A stretch of 20,484 nucleotides of DNA, from positions 1-20,484 of the forward strand of contig JBLGCL010000027.1 in NCBI GenBank assembly GCA_047617305.1. Reading direction: 5' to 3'. Origin of the DNA: DATFIX01 sp047617305. Its GTDB lineage: Archaea > Halobacteriota > Halobacteria > Halobacteriales > Natrialbaceae. The position numbers were made by a program, and so were the translations under genes. The notes below the pieces were generated by a model that saw only the letters and a list, made by a program, of their open reading frames with translations, did not search any database and was not told the DNA's origin. This document shows, piece by piece, positions 7,762 to 15,138 of the stretch. Positions within the stretch are counted from its first letter, which is position 1. The number at the start of each line of letters is the position of its first letter.

Positions 7762-8493
7762 ATGCCAGCCGCACTCGTCACCGGTTCGTCCCGGGGCATC
7801 GGGCGAGGCATCGCACTCCGATACGCCCGCGACGGCTACGACGTGGTCGTGAACTACGTCGACAGTCGGGACCGGGCCGAAGCGGTCGCCGAGCGGATCC
7901 GCGATGAGATCGGACAAGCAGCCGTTGCGGTCCTGGCCGACGTGAGCGACCCGGACGACGCCCGCCGTCTCGTCGAGGCCGCGAGCGAGGAGTTCGGCGG
8001 CCTCGACCACGTCGTGAACAACGCCGGGATCGACCAGCACGTGTACACCGAGAATCTCCCGCCGGAGGACTTCGATCACGTGATGGACGTCAACGTCAAC
8101 GGCGCGTTCAACGTCACCAAGTTCGCCCGCCCGCTGCTGTTCGAGTCCGAGGACGATCCGTCCATCGTGAACGTCTCGTCGGTCCTCGCGCACGTCGGGG
8201 CCCCGATCGAGTGTCACTACGCCGCCTCGAAGTCGGGGCTGCTCGGCCTGACCAAGAGCCACGCCCGGGACTTCGCTCCCGACGTTCGGGTGAACGCCAT
8301 CGCCCCCGGCCACGTCGAGACTGATATGACGGCCGACCGGACCGAGGAGGAACTGCAATCGATCCTCGAGGAGATCCCCGTCGATCGCGTGGGACAGCCC
8401 GAGGACATCGCCGACGCCGCCGCGTTCCTCCGTGACGCCACGTTCGTGACGGGGGAGACCCTCGAGGTCAACGGCGGCGAGCACATGCGGTGA
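7762..8493 (+). CDS. SDR-family NAD(P)-dependent oxidoreductase (FabG-like)
   Basis: A 243-residue classical short-chain dehydrogenase/reductase. The cofactor loop TGSSRGIG (7-14), NNAG (86-89), and the catalytic tetrad N111, S140 (VNVSS), Y153 and K157 (YAASK) are all present, followed by the PGHVETDM segment and a C-terminal VTGETLEVNGG typical of 3-oxoacyl-ACP reductase-like members. Haloarchaea lack bacterial-type fatty acid synthesis, so a role in acyl-CoA/polyhydroxyalkanoate reduction or another ketone/alcohol conversion is more likely than FabG function. The ATG at 7762 starts the beta-strand directly before the cofactor loop; the open frame upstream (from 7612) is poor. A weak TATA-like string (CGTATTCA, 7732-7739) sits about 26 bp before the ATG. 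The gene stands alone, 106 bp after the methyltransferase. Confidence 0.92.
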   Translation: MPAALVTGSSRGIGRGIALRYARDGYDVVVNYVDSRDRAEAVAERIRDEIGQAAVAVLADVSDPDDARRLVEAASEEFGGLDHVVNNAGIDQHVYTENLPPEDFDHVMDVNVNGAFNVTKFARPLLFESEDDPSIVNVSSVLAHVGAPIECHYAASKSGLLGLTKSHARDFAPDVRVNAIAPGHVETDMTADRTEEELQSILEEIPVDRVGQPEDIADAAAFLRDATFVTGETLEVNGGEHMR

Positions 8494-8511
8494 TCGGGAC
8501 GGACCCGGGCG

Positions 8512-8518
8512 TTTTTAC
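8512..8518 (+). promoter_or_regulatory. Candidate TATA box for polB
   Basis: TTTTTAC is centred 28 bp before the polB ATG at 8543 in otherwise GC-rich DNA, matching leaderless archaeal spacing. No Shine-Dalgarno is seen. The T-run could also serve to end the upstream SDR transcript. Confidence 0.4.
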
Positions 8519-8542
8519 TCGGGGGCATCCAACCGGGCGTAC

Positions 8543-11251
8543 ATGACCGACGCGGGGCAGACGGGACTCGACGACTTCGCGGCGCCCGACGAGGACCGAC
8601 CGGACGAGGAGGCGGCCGCGGTCGCCGGCAACGGCAGCGGTGGCGGGTCCGTGGCCGTGATTGATTCCACGACGGAGGCGCTCCCCGATCCGTCCGGCGC
8701 CGTCGAACTGGCCGTCACGCAGGTCGACTACACCATCGAAGGGTCCGGCCAGGACGAGCGGCCGCTGATCCACGTCTTCGGCCGGACCGAGGACCGGACC
8801 GCCGAACACGTCGTCGTCCGTGGCTTCCGACCCTATTTCTACGCACCGACCGAGTCGATCGACCGGGCCGACCTCCAGGACGACCGCATCACCGACTGGG
8901 AGGAGGGGTACGAGAGCATCCGGGGCGAGGAACTGACGAAGATCTACGGACAGACGCCCCGCGACGTCGGGGCGATCCGCGACGAGTTCGAGCACTACGA
9001 GGCGGACATCCTCTTTCCCAACCGGTTTCTCATTGACAAGGACATCTCGGGCGGGATCCGGGTCCCCGAGCGTCGGATGGAGGACGGCCGCTTCCTCGTC
9101 GACCACGAGGAGGTCGAGGCCGTCGAACCGCCGGACGTTTCGCCCCGCGTCAACACGTTCGACATCGAGGTCGACGACCGCAACGGCTTCCCCGAGGAGG
9201 GCGAGGAGCCGATCATCTGTCTCACCAGCCACGATTCCTACGACGACGAGTACGTCGTCTGGCTGTACGAGTCCCCCGATGGAAACGAAAGCGAGGACGT
9301 TTCGATCGATCTCCCCGACTACGATCCACTTCGCGACGACGCGACCTACGAAGTTCGCTCCTTCGAGACCGAGACGGCGATGCTCGACGCGTTCCTCACC
9401 TATTTCGAGGACACTGATCCGGACGTCGCAACCGGTTGGAACTTCGAGGAGTTCGACGCCCCGTACTTCCTGGACCGCCTGGAGCGCCTCGATCCGGCGG
9501 CCGACGAGGACCTGTCGATCGAACGGCTCTCCCGCGTGAACGAGGTCTGGCGGAGCAACTGGGGCGCGCCGGACGTCAAGGGCCGGGTCGTGTTCGACCT
9601 GCTGTACGCCTACAAGCGCACCCAGTTCACCGAACTCGAGTCCTACAGACTGGACGCCGTGGGCGAGATGGAACTCGGGGTCGGCAAGGAGCGCTACCCC
9701 GGTGACATCGGCGACCTCTGGGAGGACGACCCCGAACGGCTCCTGGAGTACAACCTCCGGGACGTGGAACTCTGCGTCGAACTCGACCGCAAGCAGGAGG
9801 TGATCGCGTTCTGGCGCGAGGTCGCGAACTTCGTCGGGTGCAAACTCGAGGACGCCCCGACGCCCGGCGACGCCGTGGACATGTACGTGCTCCACGAGGC
9901 CCACGGGCGATTCGCCCTCCCCTCGAAGGGCCAGCAGGAGGCCGGCGAGGAGTACGAGGGCGGCGCGGTCTTCGAACCCATCTCGGGGGTCAAGGAGATG
10001 GTAACTGTATTAGATTTGAAAAGTCTCTATCCTATGTGCATGGTGACAATTAATGCGTCCCCCGAAACGAAGGTCGATCCCGACGCCTACGACGGCGAGA
10101 CGTTCGTGTCTCCCAACGGGACTCACTTCCGGAAAGAACCCGACGGAATCATTCGAGATATGGTGATAGAGCTATTAGAGGAGAGAGAGGAGAAGAAGAC
10201 CCTCCGGAACGAACACGATCCCGAAACTGGCGAGTACGAGACCTACGACCGCCAGCAGGCAGCTGTCAAGGTAATTATGAATTCGCTATACGGGGTATCA
10301 GGATGGGAACAATTCCGACTCTACGACCAGGAGAACGCCGCCGCGGTCACGGCGACTGGACGGGGCGTCATCGAATACACCGAGACGGTCACCAACGAGA
10401 TGGGCTACGAGGTGGCCTACGGGGATACTGACAGCGTTATGATAGAATTAGGATCTGATAAATCTAGGGAAGAAGCCATCGACGCCTCCTTCGACCTGGA
10501 GGAACGGATCAACGAATCGTACGACGAGTACGCGCGCGAGGAACTCGACGCCGAGGACCACCGGTTCCAGATCGAGTTCGAGAAGCTCTACCGGCGGTTC
10601 TTCCAGGCGGGCAAGAAGAAACGCTACGCCGGGCACATCGTCTGGAAGGAGGGCAAGGACGTCGACGACGTGGACATCACGGGCTTCGAGTACAAGCGCT
10701 CGGACATCGCCCCGATCACGAAGGAGGTCCAGCATCGCGTACTGGAGATGATCGTCAAAGAGGGCGACGTCGCGGCGGTCGAGAAGTACGTCAACGAGGT
10801 CATCGAGGACTTTCAGGCGGGCAACGTCGACCCCGAGGACGTGGGCATCCCGGGCGGCATCGGGAAGAAACTCGACAACTACGACACCGACACCGCACAC
10901 GTGCGCGGGGCGAAGTACGCCAACCTGCTCCTGGGGACGAACTTCGCGAGCGGGTCCAAGCCCAAGCGCCTCTACGTCGAGAAGGTCCACCCGTCGTTCT
11001 GGGAGCGCATGGAGGAGGAACGGGGCCTCGACCCGCAGGAGAACCCCCTGTACGGCGAGTTCAAGCGGGACCCGGACGTCATCTGCTTCGAGTACGCCGA
11101 CCAGATCCCCGACGAGTTCGCGGTCGACTGGGACAAGATGCTCGAGAAGACCCTCAAGGGACCGATCGCCCGGATCCTCGAGGCGCTCGACGTGTCCTGG
11201 GAGGAGGTCAAGAGCGGGCAGGAACAGACCGGGCTCGGACAGTACATGTGA
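8543..11251 (+). CDS. polB: DNA-directed DNA polymerase, family B, with 3'-5' exonuclease; no intein
   Basis: A 902-residue replicative-type B-family polymerase. The exonuclease domain shows FDIEVDD (ExoI, D207/E209), GWNFEEFDAPYF (ExoII) and EYNLRDVELC (ExoIII). The polymerase shows DLKSLYP (motif A, D491), KVIMNSLYG (motif B, K576-G584) and YGDTDS (motif C, D628/D630). PIP-like PCNA-binding motifs occur at both ends: QTGLDDFA (6-13) and QTGLGQYM (895-902). A Gly/Ser and acid-rich linker (about 14-45) separates the N-terminal motif from the core. The frame is continuous, so no intein is present, although haloarchaeal PolB is a frequent intein host. Synonymous codon choice changes sharply to AT-rich codons at motifs A, B, C and one site between A and B, while the rest uses GC-rich codons. 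The ATG at 8543 follows a TATA-like box by 28 bp. Confidence 0.97.
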   Translation: MTDAGQTGLDDFAAPDEDRPDEEAAAVAGNGSGGGSVAVIDSTTEALPDPSGAVELAVTQVDYTIEGSGQDERPLIHVFGRTEDRTAEHVVVRGFRPYFYAPTESIDRADLQDDRITDWEEGYESIRGEELTKIYGQTPRDVGAIRDEFEHYEADILFPNRFLIDKDISGGIRVPERRMEDGRFLVDHEEVEAVEPPDVSPRVNTFDIEVDDRNGFPEEGEEPIICLTSHDSYDDEYVVWLYESPDGNESEDVSIDLPDYDPLRDDATYEVRSFETETAMLDAFLTYFEDTDPDVATGWNFEEFDAPYFLDRLERLDPAADEDLSIERLSRVNEVWRSNWGAPDVKGRVVFDLLYAYKRTQFTELESYRLDAVGEMELGVGKERYPGDIGDLWEDDPERLLEYNLRDVELCVELDRKQEVIAFWREVANFVGCKLEDAPTPGDAVDMYVLHEAHGRFALPSKGQQEAGEEYEGGAVFEPISGVKEMVTVLDLKSLYPMCMVTINASPETKVDPDAYDGETFVSPNGTHFRKEPDGIIRDMVIELLEEREEKKTLRNEHDPETGEYETYDRQQAAVKVIMNSLYGVSGWEQFRLYDQENAAAVTATGRGVIEYTETVTNEMGYEVAYGDTDSVMIELGSDKSREEAIDASFDLEERINESYDEYAREELDAEDHRFQIEFEKLYRRFFQAGKKKRYAGHIVWKEGKDVDDVDITGFEYKRSDIAPITKEVQHRVLEMIVKEGDVAAVEKYVNEVIEDFQAGNVDPEDVGIPGGIGKKLDNYDTDTAHVRGAKYANLLLGTNFASGSKPKRLYVEKVHPSFWERMEEERGLDPQENPLYGEFKRDPDVICFEYADQIPDEFAVDWDKMLEKTLKGPIARILEALDVSWEEVKSGQEQTGLGQYM
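10001..10054 (+). other. AT-rich codon island at PolB motif A
   Basis: Eighteen codons spanning VTVLDLKSLYP and on to TIN have about 31% GC by hand count, with many codons rare in this genome (GTA, ACT, TTA, GAT, TTG, AAA, AGT, TAT, CCT, ACA, ATT, AAT). The codons on both sides return to GC-ending forms. The DLKSLYP segment is a known position for PolB inteins, and the island spans it on both sides. Confidence 0.75.
10145..10186 (+). other. AT-rich codon island between PolB motifs A and B
   Basis: The segment GIIRDMVIELLEER is written with GGA, ATT, CGA, GAT, ATA, CTA, TTA and AGA, about 40% GC by hand count. It encodes the conserved start of the fingers region between motifs A and B. It is weaker than the motif islands, and the surrounding 80 bp is also mildly AT-shifted. 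Confidence 0.55.
10262..10312 (+). other. AT-rich codon island at PolB motif B
   Basis: Seventeen codons around KVIMNSLYG use GCT, GTA, ATT, AAT, CTA, GGG, GTA, TCA, GGA, GAA and CAA, about 43% GC by hand count (about 40% from the GTA onward). The known intein insertion point in motif B, after the NS pair (10283-10285), lies inside it. The DNA between this island and motif C is normal GC-rich coding sequence. Confidence 0.7.
10421..10474 (+). other. AT-rich codon island at PolB motif C
   Basis: From the GDTDS codons through about ELGSDKSREE the gene uses GAT, ACT, GTT, ATA, GAA, TTA, GGA, TCT, AAA and AGG, about 39% GC by hand count. The known intein site after DTD (10432) is near its left end, so the island extends mainly downstream. 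Normal GC-ending codons resume at 10475. Confidence 0.72.
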
Positions 11252-11455
11252 GCGGCCCGGTTGGGATCGCGGTATCGCCCTCGTTTGTCGAATCGTGACG
11301 ATTACTTTGTGCTCCGATTGGCGGGGTTGGTGATGAGCGAAATTCAGCTATCGGAATTGAAAACACGATTTTCCATGAGGGTAATTCGCAGGGTGTCGAT
11401 ACGAAAAGGTTATGGGCCCGACTCCGCTCTATGCAAATGTTAGGAGACCCTAAAA
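11252..11455 (+). promoter_or_regulatory. Upstream region of the suf operon with several short inverted repeats
   Basis: The polB-sufC gap is AT-richer than its neighbours and holds three short inverted repeats: AATCG-TGA-CGATT (11291-11303), AATTC-8-GAATT (11341-11358) and GAAAA-CACGA-TTTTC (11359-11373). A TATA-like string lies at 11408-11415 (GGTTATGG, weak). These could be operators for an iron/redox regulator and the suf promoter. A 60-codon open frame across 11261-11443 has no family resemblance and is not called. Confidence 0.4.
11443..11446 (+). promoter_or_regulatory. Shine-Dalgarno GGAG for sufC
   Basis: GGAG ends 9 bases before the ATG at 11456 (GGAGACCCTAAAAATG). This implies a leadered suf transcript, unlike the nearby genes that look leaderless. 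Confidence 0.5.
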
Positions 11456-12355
11456 ATGGCCCGTCTCGAACTGAAGGACGTACACGCTTCTGTAGCAGAG
11501 AACGGAGAGAAAATCCTGAACGGTGTGGATCTCGAGGTCGAATCCGGCGAAATTCACGCCCTGATGGGCCCCAACGGCAGCGGGAAGTCCACGATGGCGA
11601 AGATCATCGCGGGCCACCCGGCCTACGAGATCACGGAGGGCGATGTCCTCCTCCACCTCGAGGGGAACGAGTTCGACATCGAGGTCCCCGAGGACAAGCG
11701 AACCTGGGACCTGCGCGAACTGGAACCGAACGAACGTGCCGCGCTCGGCATCTACCTCGGGTTCCAGTACCCGGCGGAGATCGAGGGCGTCACGATGGTG
11801 AACTTCCTCCGGACGGCGCTCAACGCCAAGCTCGAGGAGCGCGAGGAGCTGTTCATCGAGGAAGCGGACGAGGAGGAAGAGGACGAGGCCGGCTACGAAT
11901 CCTCCCCGATGGAGGGCCCGGCCGACGAGGGCGAGATCGGCGTCGCGGAGTTCCAGCAGCTCCTCCAGGAGAAGATGGAACAACTGGATATCGACGAGAA
12001 GTTCGCCCAGCGGTACCTCAACGCCGGTTTCTCCGGCGGCGAGAAGAAGCAGAACGAGGTGCTCCAGGCCGCGATCCTCGAGCCCGAGGTCGCCGTGCTC
12101 GACGAGATCGACTCCGGACTGGACATCGACCGCCTGCAGGACGTCTCGAACGGGATCAACGCGCTGCGCGACGAGCAGGGTACCGGCGTTCTGCAGATCA
12201 CCCACTACCAGCGGATCCTCGACTACGTCGAACCCGATCGCGTTCACGTCATGCTCAACGGGGAGGTCGTCATGGACGGCGGCCCCGAACTGGCGAAGAA
12301 ACTCGAGGACAAGGGCTACGACTGGGTCCGCGAAGAGGTCTACGAGGCGGCGTAA
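11456..12355 (+). CDS. sufC: Fe-S cluster assembly ATPase SufC
   Basis: SufC is the cytoplasmic ABC-type ATPase that drives the SufBCD scaffold in Fe-S cluster assembly. At 299 residues it is longer than the usual approximately 250. Landmarks are Walker A GPNGSGKST (38-46), Q-loop Q104 in GFQYP, ABC signature SGGEKKQNE (193-201), Walker B VAVLDEID (212-219) ending in catalytic E217, and H250 of the switch loop. The extra length is a very acidic insertion at about 126-162 (EEREELFIEEADEEEEDEAG) between the Q-loop and the signature, a halophilic feature of unknown role. Gene order C-B-D is typical of archaea. A GGAG Shine-Dalgarno lies 9 bases before the ATG. SufE/SufS are not in the window. 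Confidence 0.97.
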   Translation: MARLELKDVHASVAENGEKILNGVDLEVESGEIHALMGPNGSGKSTMAKIIAGHPAYEITEGDVLLHLEGNEFDIEVPEDKRTWDLRELEPNERAALGIYLGFQYPAEIEGVTMVNFLRTALNAKLEEREELFIEEADEEEEDEAGYESSPMEGPADEGEIGVAEFQQLLQEKMEQLDIDEKFAQRYLNAGFSGGEKKQNEVLQAAILEPEVAVLDEIDSGLDIDRLQDVSNGINALRDEQGTGVLQITHYQRILDYVEPDRVHVMLNGEVVMDGGPELAKKLEDKGYDWVREEVYEAA

Positions 12356-12373
12356 CCGATAGTGGCTAGCAAG

Positions 12374-12398
12374 AACGTAATAAGCAAGGAAACGTAAT
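12374..12398. repeat. Direct repeat AACGTAAT in the sufC-sufB gap
   Basis: AACGTAAT occurs at 12374-12381 and again at 12391-12398, 17 bp start to start, in an AT-rich 57-bp gap. It could be a regulator site, an RNA processing site or an internal promoter element, or chance; the second copy lies 15 bp before the sufB ATG. Confidence 0.4.
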
Positions 12399-12412
12399 TA
12401 CACCAGATCACC

Positions 12413-13837
12413 ATGAGTTCCGAAGACCTCAAAGACACTGACACCGAGGCAGCGTTCGACTTCAAGGACGACCAGAAGGCGGCCTTCGCGGCCGAGAAGG
12501 GCCTCACCGAGGAAACGATCAGGCTGATTTCGGAGGACAAGGACGAGCCCGAGTGGATGCTGGAGCGTCGCCTTCGCGCCCTGAAACAGTTCCAGGAGAT
12601 GCCGATGCCGACCGACTGGCCCGGCCAGCCGGACCTCTCCGGGATCGACATCGACCAGCTCGTCCCCTACATCCGCCCGGACATCGAGACGCGCGGCGGC
12701 GTCGAGAACTGGGAGGACCTGCCGGACGAGATCAAGGACACCTTCGACAAGCTCGGGATCCCCGAGGCCGAGAAGGAGGCCCTCTCGGGCGTCGGCGCCC
12801 AGTACGAGTCCGAGATCGTCTACCAGAACATGAAGGAGCAGTGGGAGGAGAAGGGCGTCATCTTCATGGACATGGACAGGGCAGTCCAGGAACACCCCGA
12901 CATCGTCGAGGAGTACTTCATGACGAAGTGCGTGCCGCCGTCGGACAACAAGTTCGCGGCGCTGCACGGCGCGGTCTGGTCGGGCGGTTCGTTCGTGTAC
13001 GTCCCCGAGGGCGTCACGGTCGAGATGCCCGTCCAGGCGTACTTCCGGATGAACTCGGAGGGCATGGGCCAGTTCGAGCACACGCTCATCATCGCCGAGC
13101 CCAACTCCGAGGTCCACTACATCGAGGGCTGTTCCGCCCCGCAGTACGCCAGCCACAACCTCCACAGCGGTGGCGTCGAGGTGTTCGTCAAGGAAGGGGC
13201 CCACGTCCAGTACTCGACCGTGCAGAACTGGTCGAAGAACACCTACAACCTCAACACCAAGCGCGCCATCGCCGAGCGGGACGCCACCATGGAGTGGGTC
13301 TCGGGCAGCATGGGCTCGAAGGCCACGATGCTCTACCCGAGCACCATCCTCAAGGGGCGCGGCGCGACGGACAACCACATCACCATCGCTTTCGCCGGCG
13401 ATGGCCAGAACATCGACACCGGCGCGAAGGTCTATCACAACGCGCCCGACACGAAGTCCACCATCGAGTCCAAGTCCATCTCCAAGGACGGCGGCCGCAC
13501 CAACTACCGCGGCCTCGTGCACATCAGCGACGGCGCCGAGAACGCCTCGACGTCGGTCGAGTGTGACGCGCTGATGTTCGACAACGAGTCCACCTCGGAC
13601 ACGATGCCGTACATGGAGATCCAGGAGTCGAAGGTCGACGTCGCCCACGAGGCGACGGTCGGCAAGATCGGCGACGAGGACGTCTTCTACCTCCAGTCGC
13701 GCGGACTGGACGACGACGACGCCAAGCAGATGATCGTCGCCGGCTTCATCGAGCCGATCACGGAGGAACTGCCGATCGAGTACGCGGTCGAACTCAACCG
13801 TCTCATCGAACTCGAGATGGAAGGGAGCCTCGGATAG
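12413..13837 (+). CDS. sufB: Fe-S cluster assembly scaffold protein SufB
   Basis: SufB, 474 residues, is the scaffold subunit on which clusters are built, pairing with SufD and SufC. Landmarks are VWSGGSFVYVPEGV (188-201), EGCSAPQY with C240 (equivalent to E. coli C254), SVECDALM with C384 (equivalent to C405), and AHEATVGKIG with H412-E413. All the residues considered essential in the bacterial protein are therefore kept. The helical N-terminus (1-120) is the usual SufB extension. It starts 57 bp after sufC and ends 9 bp before sufD, so the three genes form an operon. SufB is a known intein host in some organisms, but the frame here is unbroken and its codon use is uniformly GC-rich. Confidence 0.97.
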   Translation: MSSEDLKDTDTEAAFDFKDDQKAAFAAEKGLTEETIRLISEDKDEPEWMLERRLRALKQFQEMPMPTDWPGQPDLSGIDIDQLVPYIRPDIETRGGVENWEDLPDEIKDTFDKLGIPEAEKEALSGVGAQYESEIVYQNMKEQWEEKGVIFMDMDRAVQEHPDIVEEYFMTKCVPPSDNKFAALHGAVWSGGSFVYVPEGVTVEMPVQAYFRMNSEGMGQFEHTLIIAEPNSEVHYIEGCSAPQYASHNLHSGGVEVFVKEGAHVQYSTVQNWSKNTYNLNTKRAIAERDATMEWVSGSMGSKATMLYPSTILKGRGATDNHITIAFAGDGQNIDTGAKVYHNAPDTKSTIESKSISKDGGRTNYRGLVHISDGAENASTSVECDALMFDNESTSDTMPYMEIQESKVDVAHEATVGKIGDEDVFYLQSRGLDDDDAKQMIVAGFIEPITEELPIEYAVELNRLIELEMEGSLG

Positions 13838-13846
13838 AGCCGACAC

Positions 13847-15064
13847 ATGAGCACGCAGGTACACGAGAACCTCACGGCGGAACAGGTCACCGAGATATCC
13901 GAGCGCCTCGACGAGCCCGACTGGCTGCTCGAGACCCGGCTGGACGCGCTGTCCGCGCTGGCCGACCTCGACATGCCGTCGGTCATCCGGACGCCCGGGC
14001 GCAACTGGACGAACCTCGACGCGCTCGAGTTCGAGTCGTTCGTCGACCCGCTCGACCGGGCCGAGGAGAAGGACCGGGTCACGCCCGAGAACGTCGAGGT
14101 GCTGGAGTGGAGCGAGGCGCTGGCCGAGCACGGCGACCTGCTCGAGGAGCACTTCGGATCGGTCGTCGACCCCCAGGCGAACTACCTCACCGCGCTCTCG
14201 ACCGCGCTGTTCAGCACCGGGACCGTCGTGTACGTTCCCGAAGGCGTCGACGCGGAGGACGTGACGATCCGGACGACGATGAACTCGCGGTCGCTGTTCA
14301 ACTACACGCTCGTGATCACCGAGAAGTCCTCGTCGGCGACGATCCTGGAGCGTCAGGAGACCGGCGAAGCCGCCGAGACGCCGCGGTACTACTCGGGGAT
14401 CGTCGAGATCGTTGCGGGCGAGAACAGTACCGTCCAGTACGGCACCCTCCAGAACCTGTCGGAAGACACCTACAACTACACCCTCAAGCGCGGTTCGGCC
14501 GGCACGTACGCTAACGTCGACTGGATCGAGGGGAACATCGGGTCGCGCCTGACCAAGACCGAGGTGTCGACCAGTCTCGAGGGCGAGGCCTCGGAGACGA
14601 AGATCGTCGGCGCGTTCTTCGGCCACGAGGATCAGCACTTCGACCTGGACTCGAAGGTCTGGCACCGCGGCGAACACACCGTCGCGGACCTCGTCACGCG
14701 GGGCGTCATCGACGATCACGCCCGTTCGGTCTACGAGGGGGTCCAGGACGTCGGCCGCGACGCCTGGGACACCAACTCCTACCAGCGCGAGAATACCCTG
14801 ATGCTGAGCGACGAGAGCGAGGCCGACGCCTCGCCGAAACTCATCATCAACAACCACGACACGGAGGCCTCCCACTCGGCGACCGTCGGCCAGGTCGACG
14901 AACAGGACCTCTTTTACATGATCTCGCGCGGCATCGGGCGGCGCCAGGCCAGAAACATGCTGGTCGAGGGCTTTTTCGTCCCAGTCCTCGAGGAGATCGA
15001 GACCGACGAGTTCCGCGAGGATCTCGACGACCTGATCGTCCAGCGCCTGGACGAATCGGCCTGA
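13847..15064 (+). CDS. sufD: Fe-S cluster assembly protein SufD
   Basis: SufD, 405 residues, is the partner of SufB in the SufBC2D complex. It shares the right-handed beta-helix core, visible as VVYVPEGVDAEDVTIRT (127-143), the TLQNLSEDTYNY segment (200-211) and DDHARSVYEGVQDVGRDA (289-306). The conserved C-terminal histidine is H343 (ASHSATVGQVDEQDLFY), equivalent to E. coli H360. The neighbouring Cys of the bacterial protein is Ala here, and the whole protein has no cysteine. Some SufB-like content (NNHDTEASHSATVG) reflects the common ancestry of SufB and SufD. It begins 9 bp after sufB. An AT-poor 74-bp gap with a TATA-like CTTAAGT separates it from the next gene. Confidence 0.95.
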   Translation: MSTQVHENLTAEQVTEISERLDEPDWLLETRLDALSALADLDMPSVIRTPGRNWTNLDALEFESFVDPLDRAEEKDRVTPENVEVLEWSEALAEHGDLLEEHFGSVVDPQANYLTALSTALFSTGTVVYVPEGVDAEDVTIRTTMNSRSLFNYTLVITEKSSSATILERQETGEAAETPRYYSGIVEIVAGENSTVQYGTLQNLSEDTYNYTLKRGSAGTYANVDWIEGNIGSRLTKTEVSTSLEGEASETKIVGAFFGHEDQHFDLDSKVWHRGEHTVADLVTRGVIDDHARSVYEGVQDVGRDAWDTNSYQRENTLMLSDESEADASPKLIINNHDTEASHSATVGQVDEQDLFYMISRGIGRRQARNMLVEGFFVPVLEEIETDEFREDLDDLIVQRLDESA

Positions 15065-15108
15065 CGACGACGCTCGCTACAGGATCGTCGCCCGTTCGTC
15101 GGTGAACG

Positions 15109-15115
15109 CTTAAGT
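15109..15115 (+). promoter_or_regulatory. Candidate TATA box for the ferritin-like gene
   Basis: CTTAAGT is centred 27 bp before the ATG at 15139, consistent with a leaderless promoter, and CTTAAG is itself palindromic. The gene may thus be expressed separately from suf. Confidence 0.4.
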
Positions 15116-15138
15116 CGCGCCACCTCCGAACCAGAACC

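Noticed and set aside
8468..9904. 478-codon open frame on the - strand opposite polB
   Set aside because: Antisense shadow; PolB exonuclease motifs on the + strand occupy this region.
10001..10474. Import of one continuous AT-rich segment by recombination
   Set aside because: Codons between motifs B and C (about 10316-10420) are normal GC-rich, so a single unbroken import does not explain the pattern, though a later mosaic cannot be excluded.
11261..11443. 60-codon open frame between polB and sufC
   Set aside because: No TATA or Shine-Dalgarno in place, no family resemblance, ends inside the sufC leader.
12398..14875. 825-codon open frame on the - strand opposite sufB and sufD
   Set aside because: A shadow of GC-rich codon structure; the + strand encodes clear SufB and SufD with all key residues.
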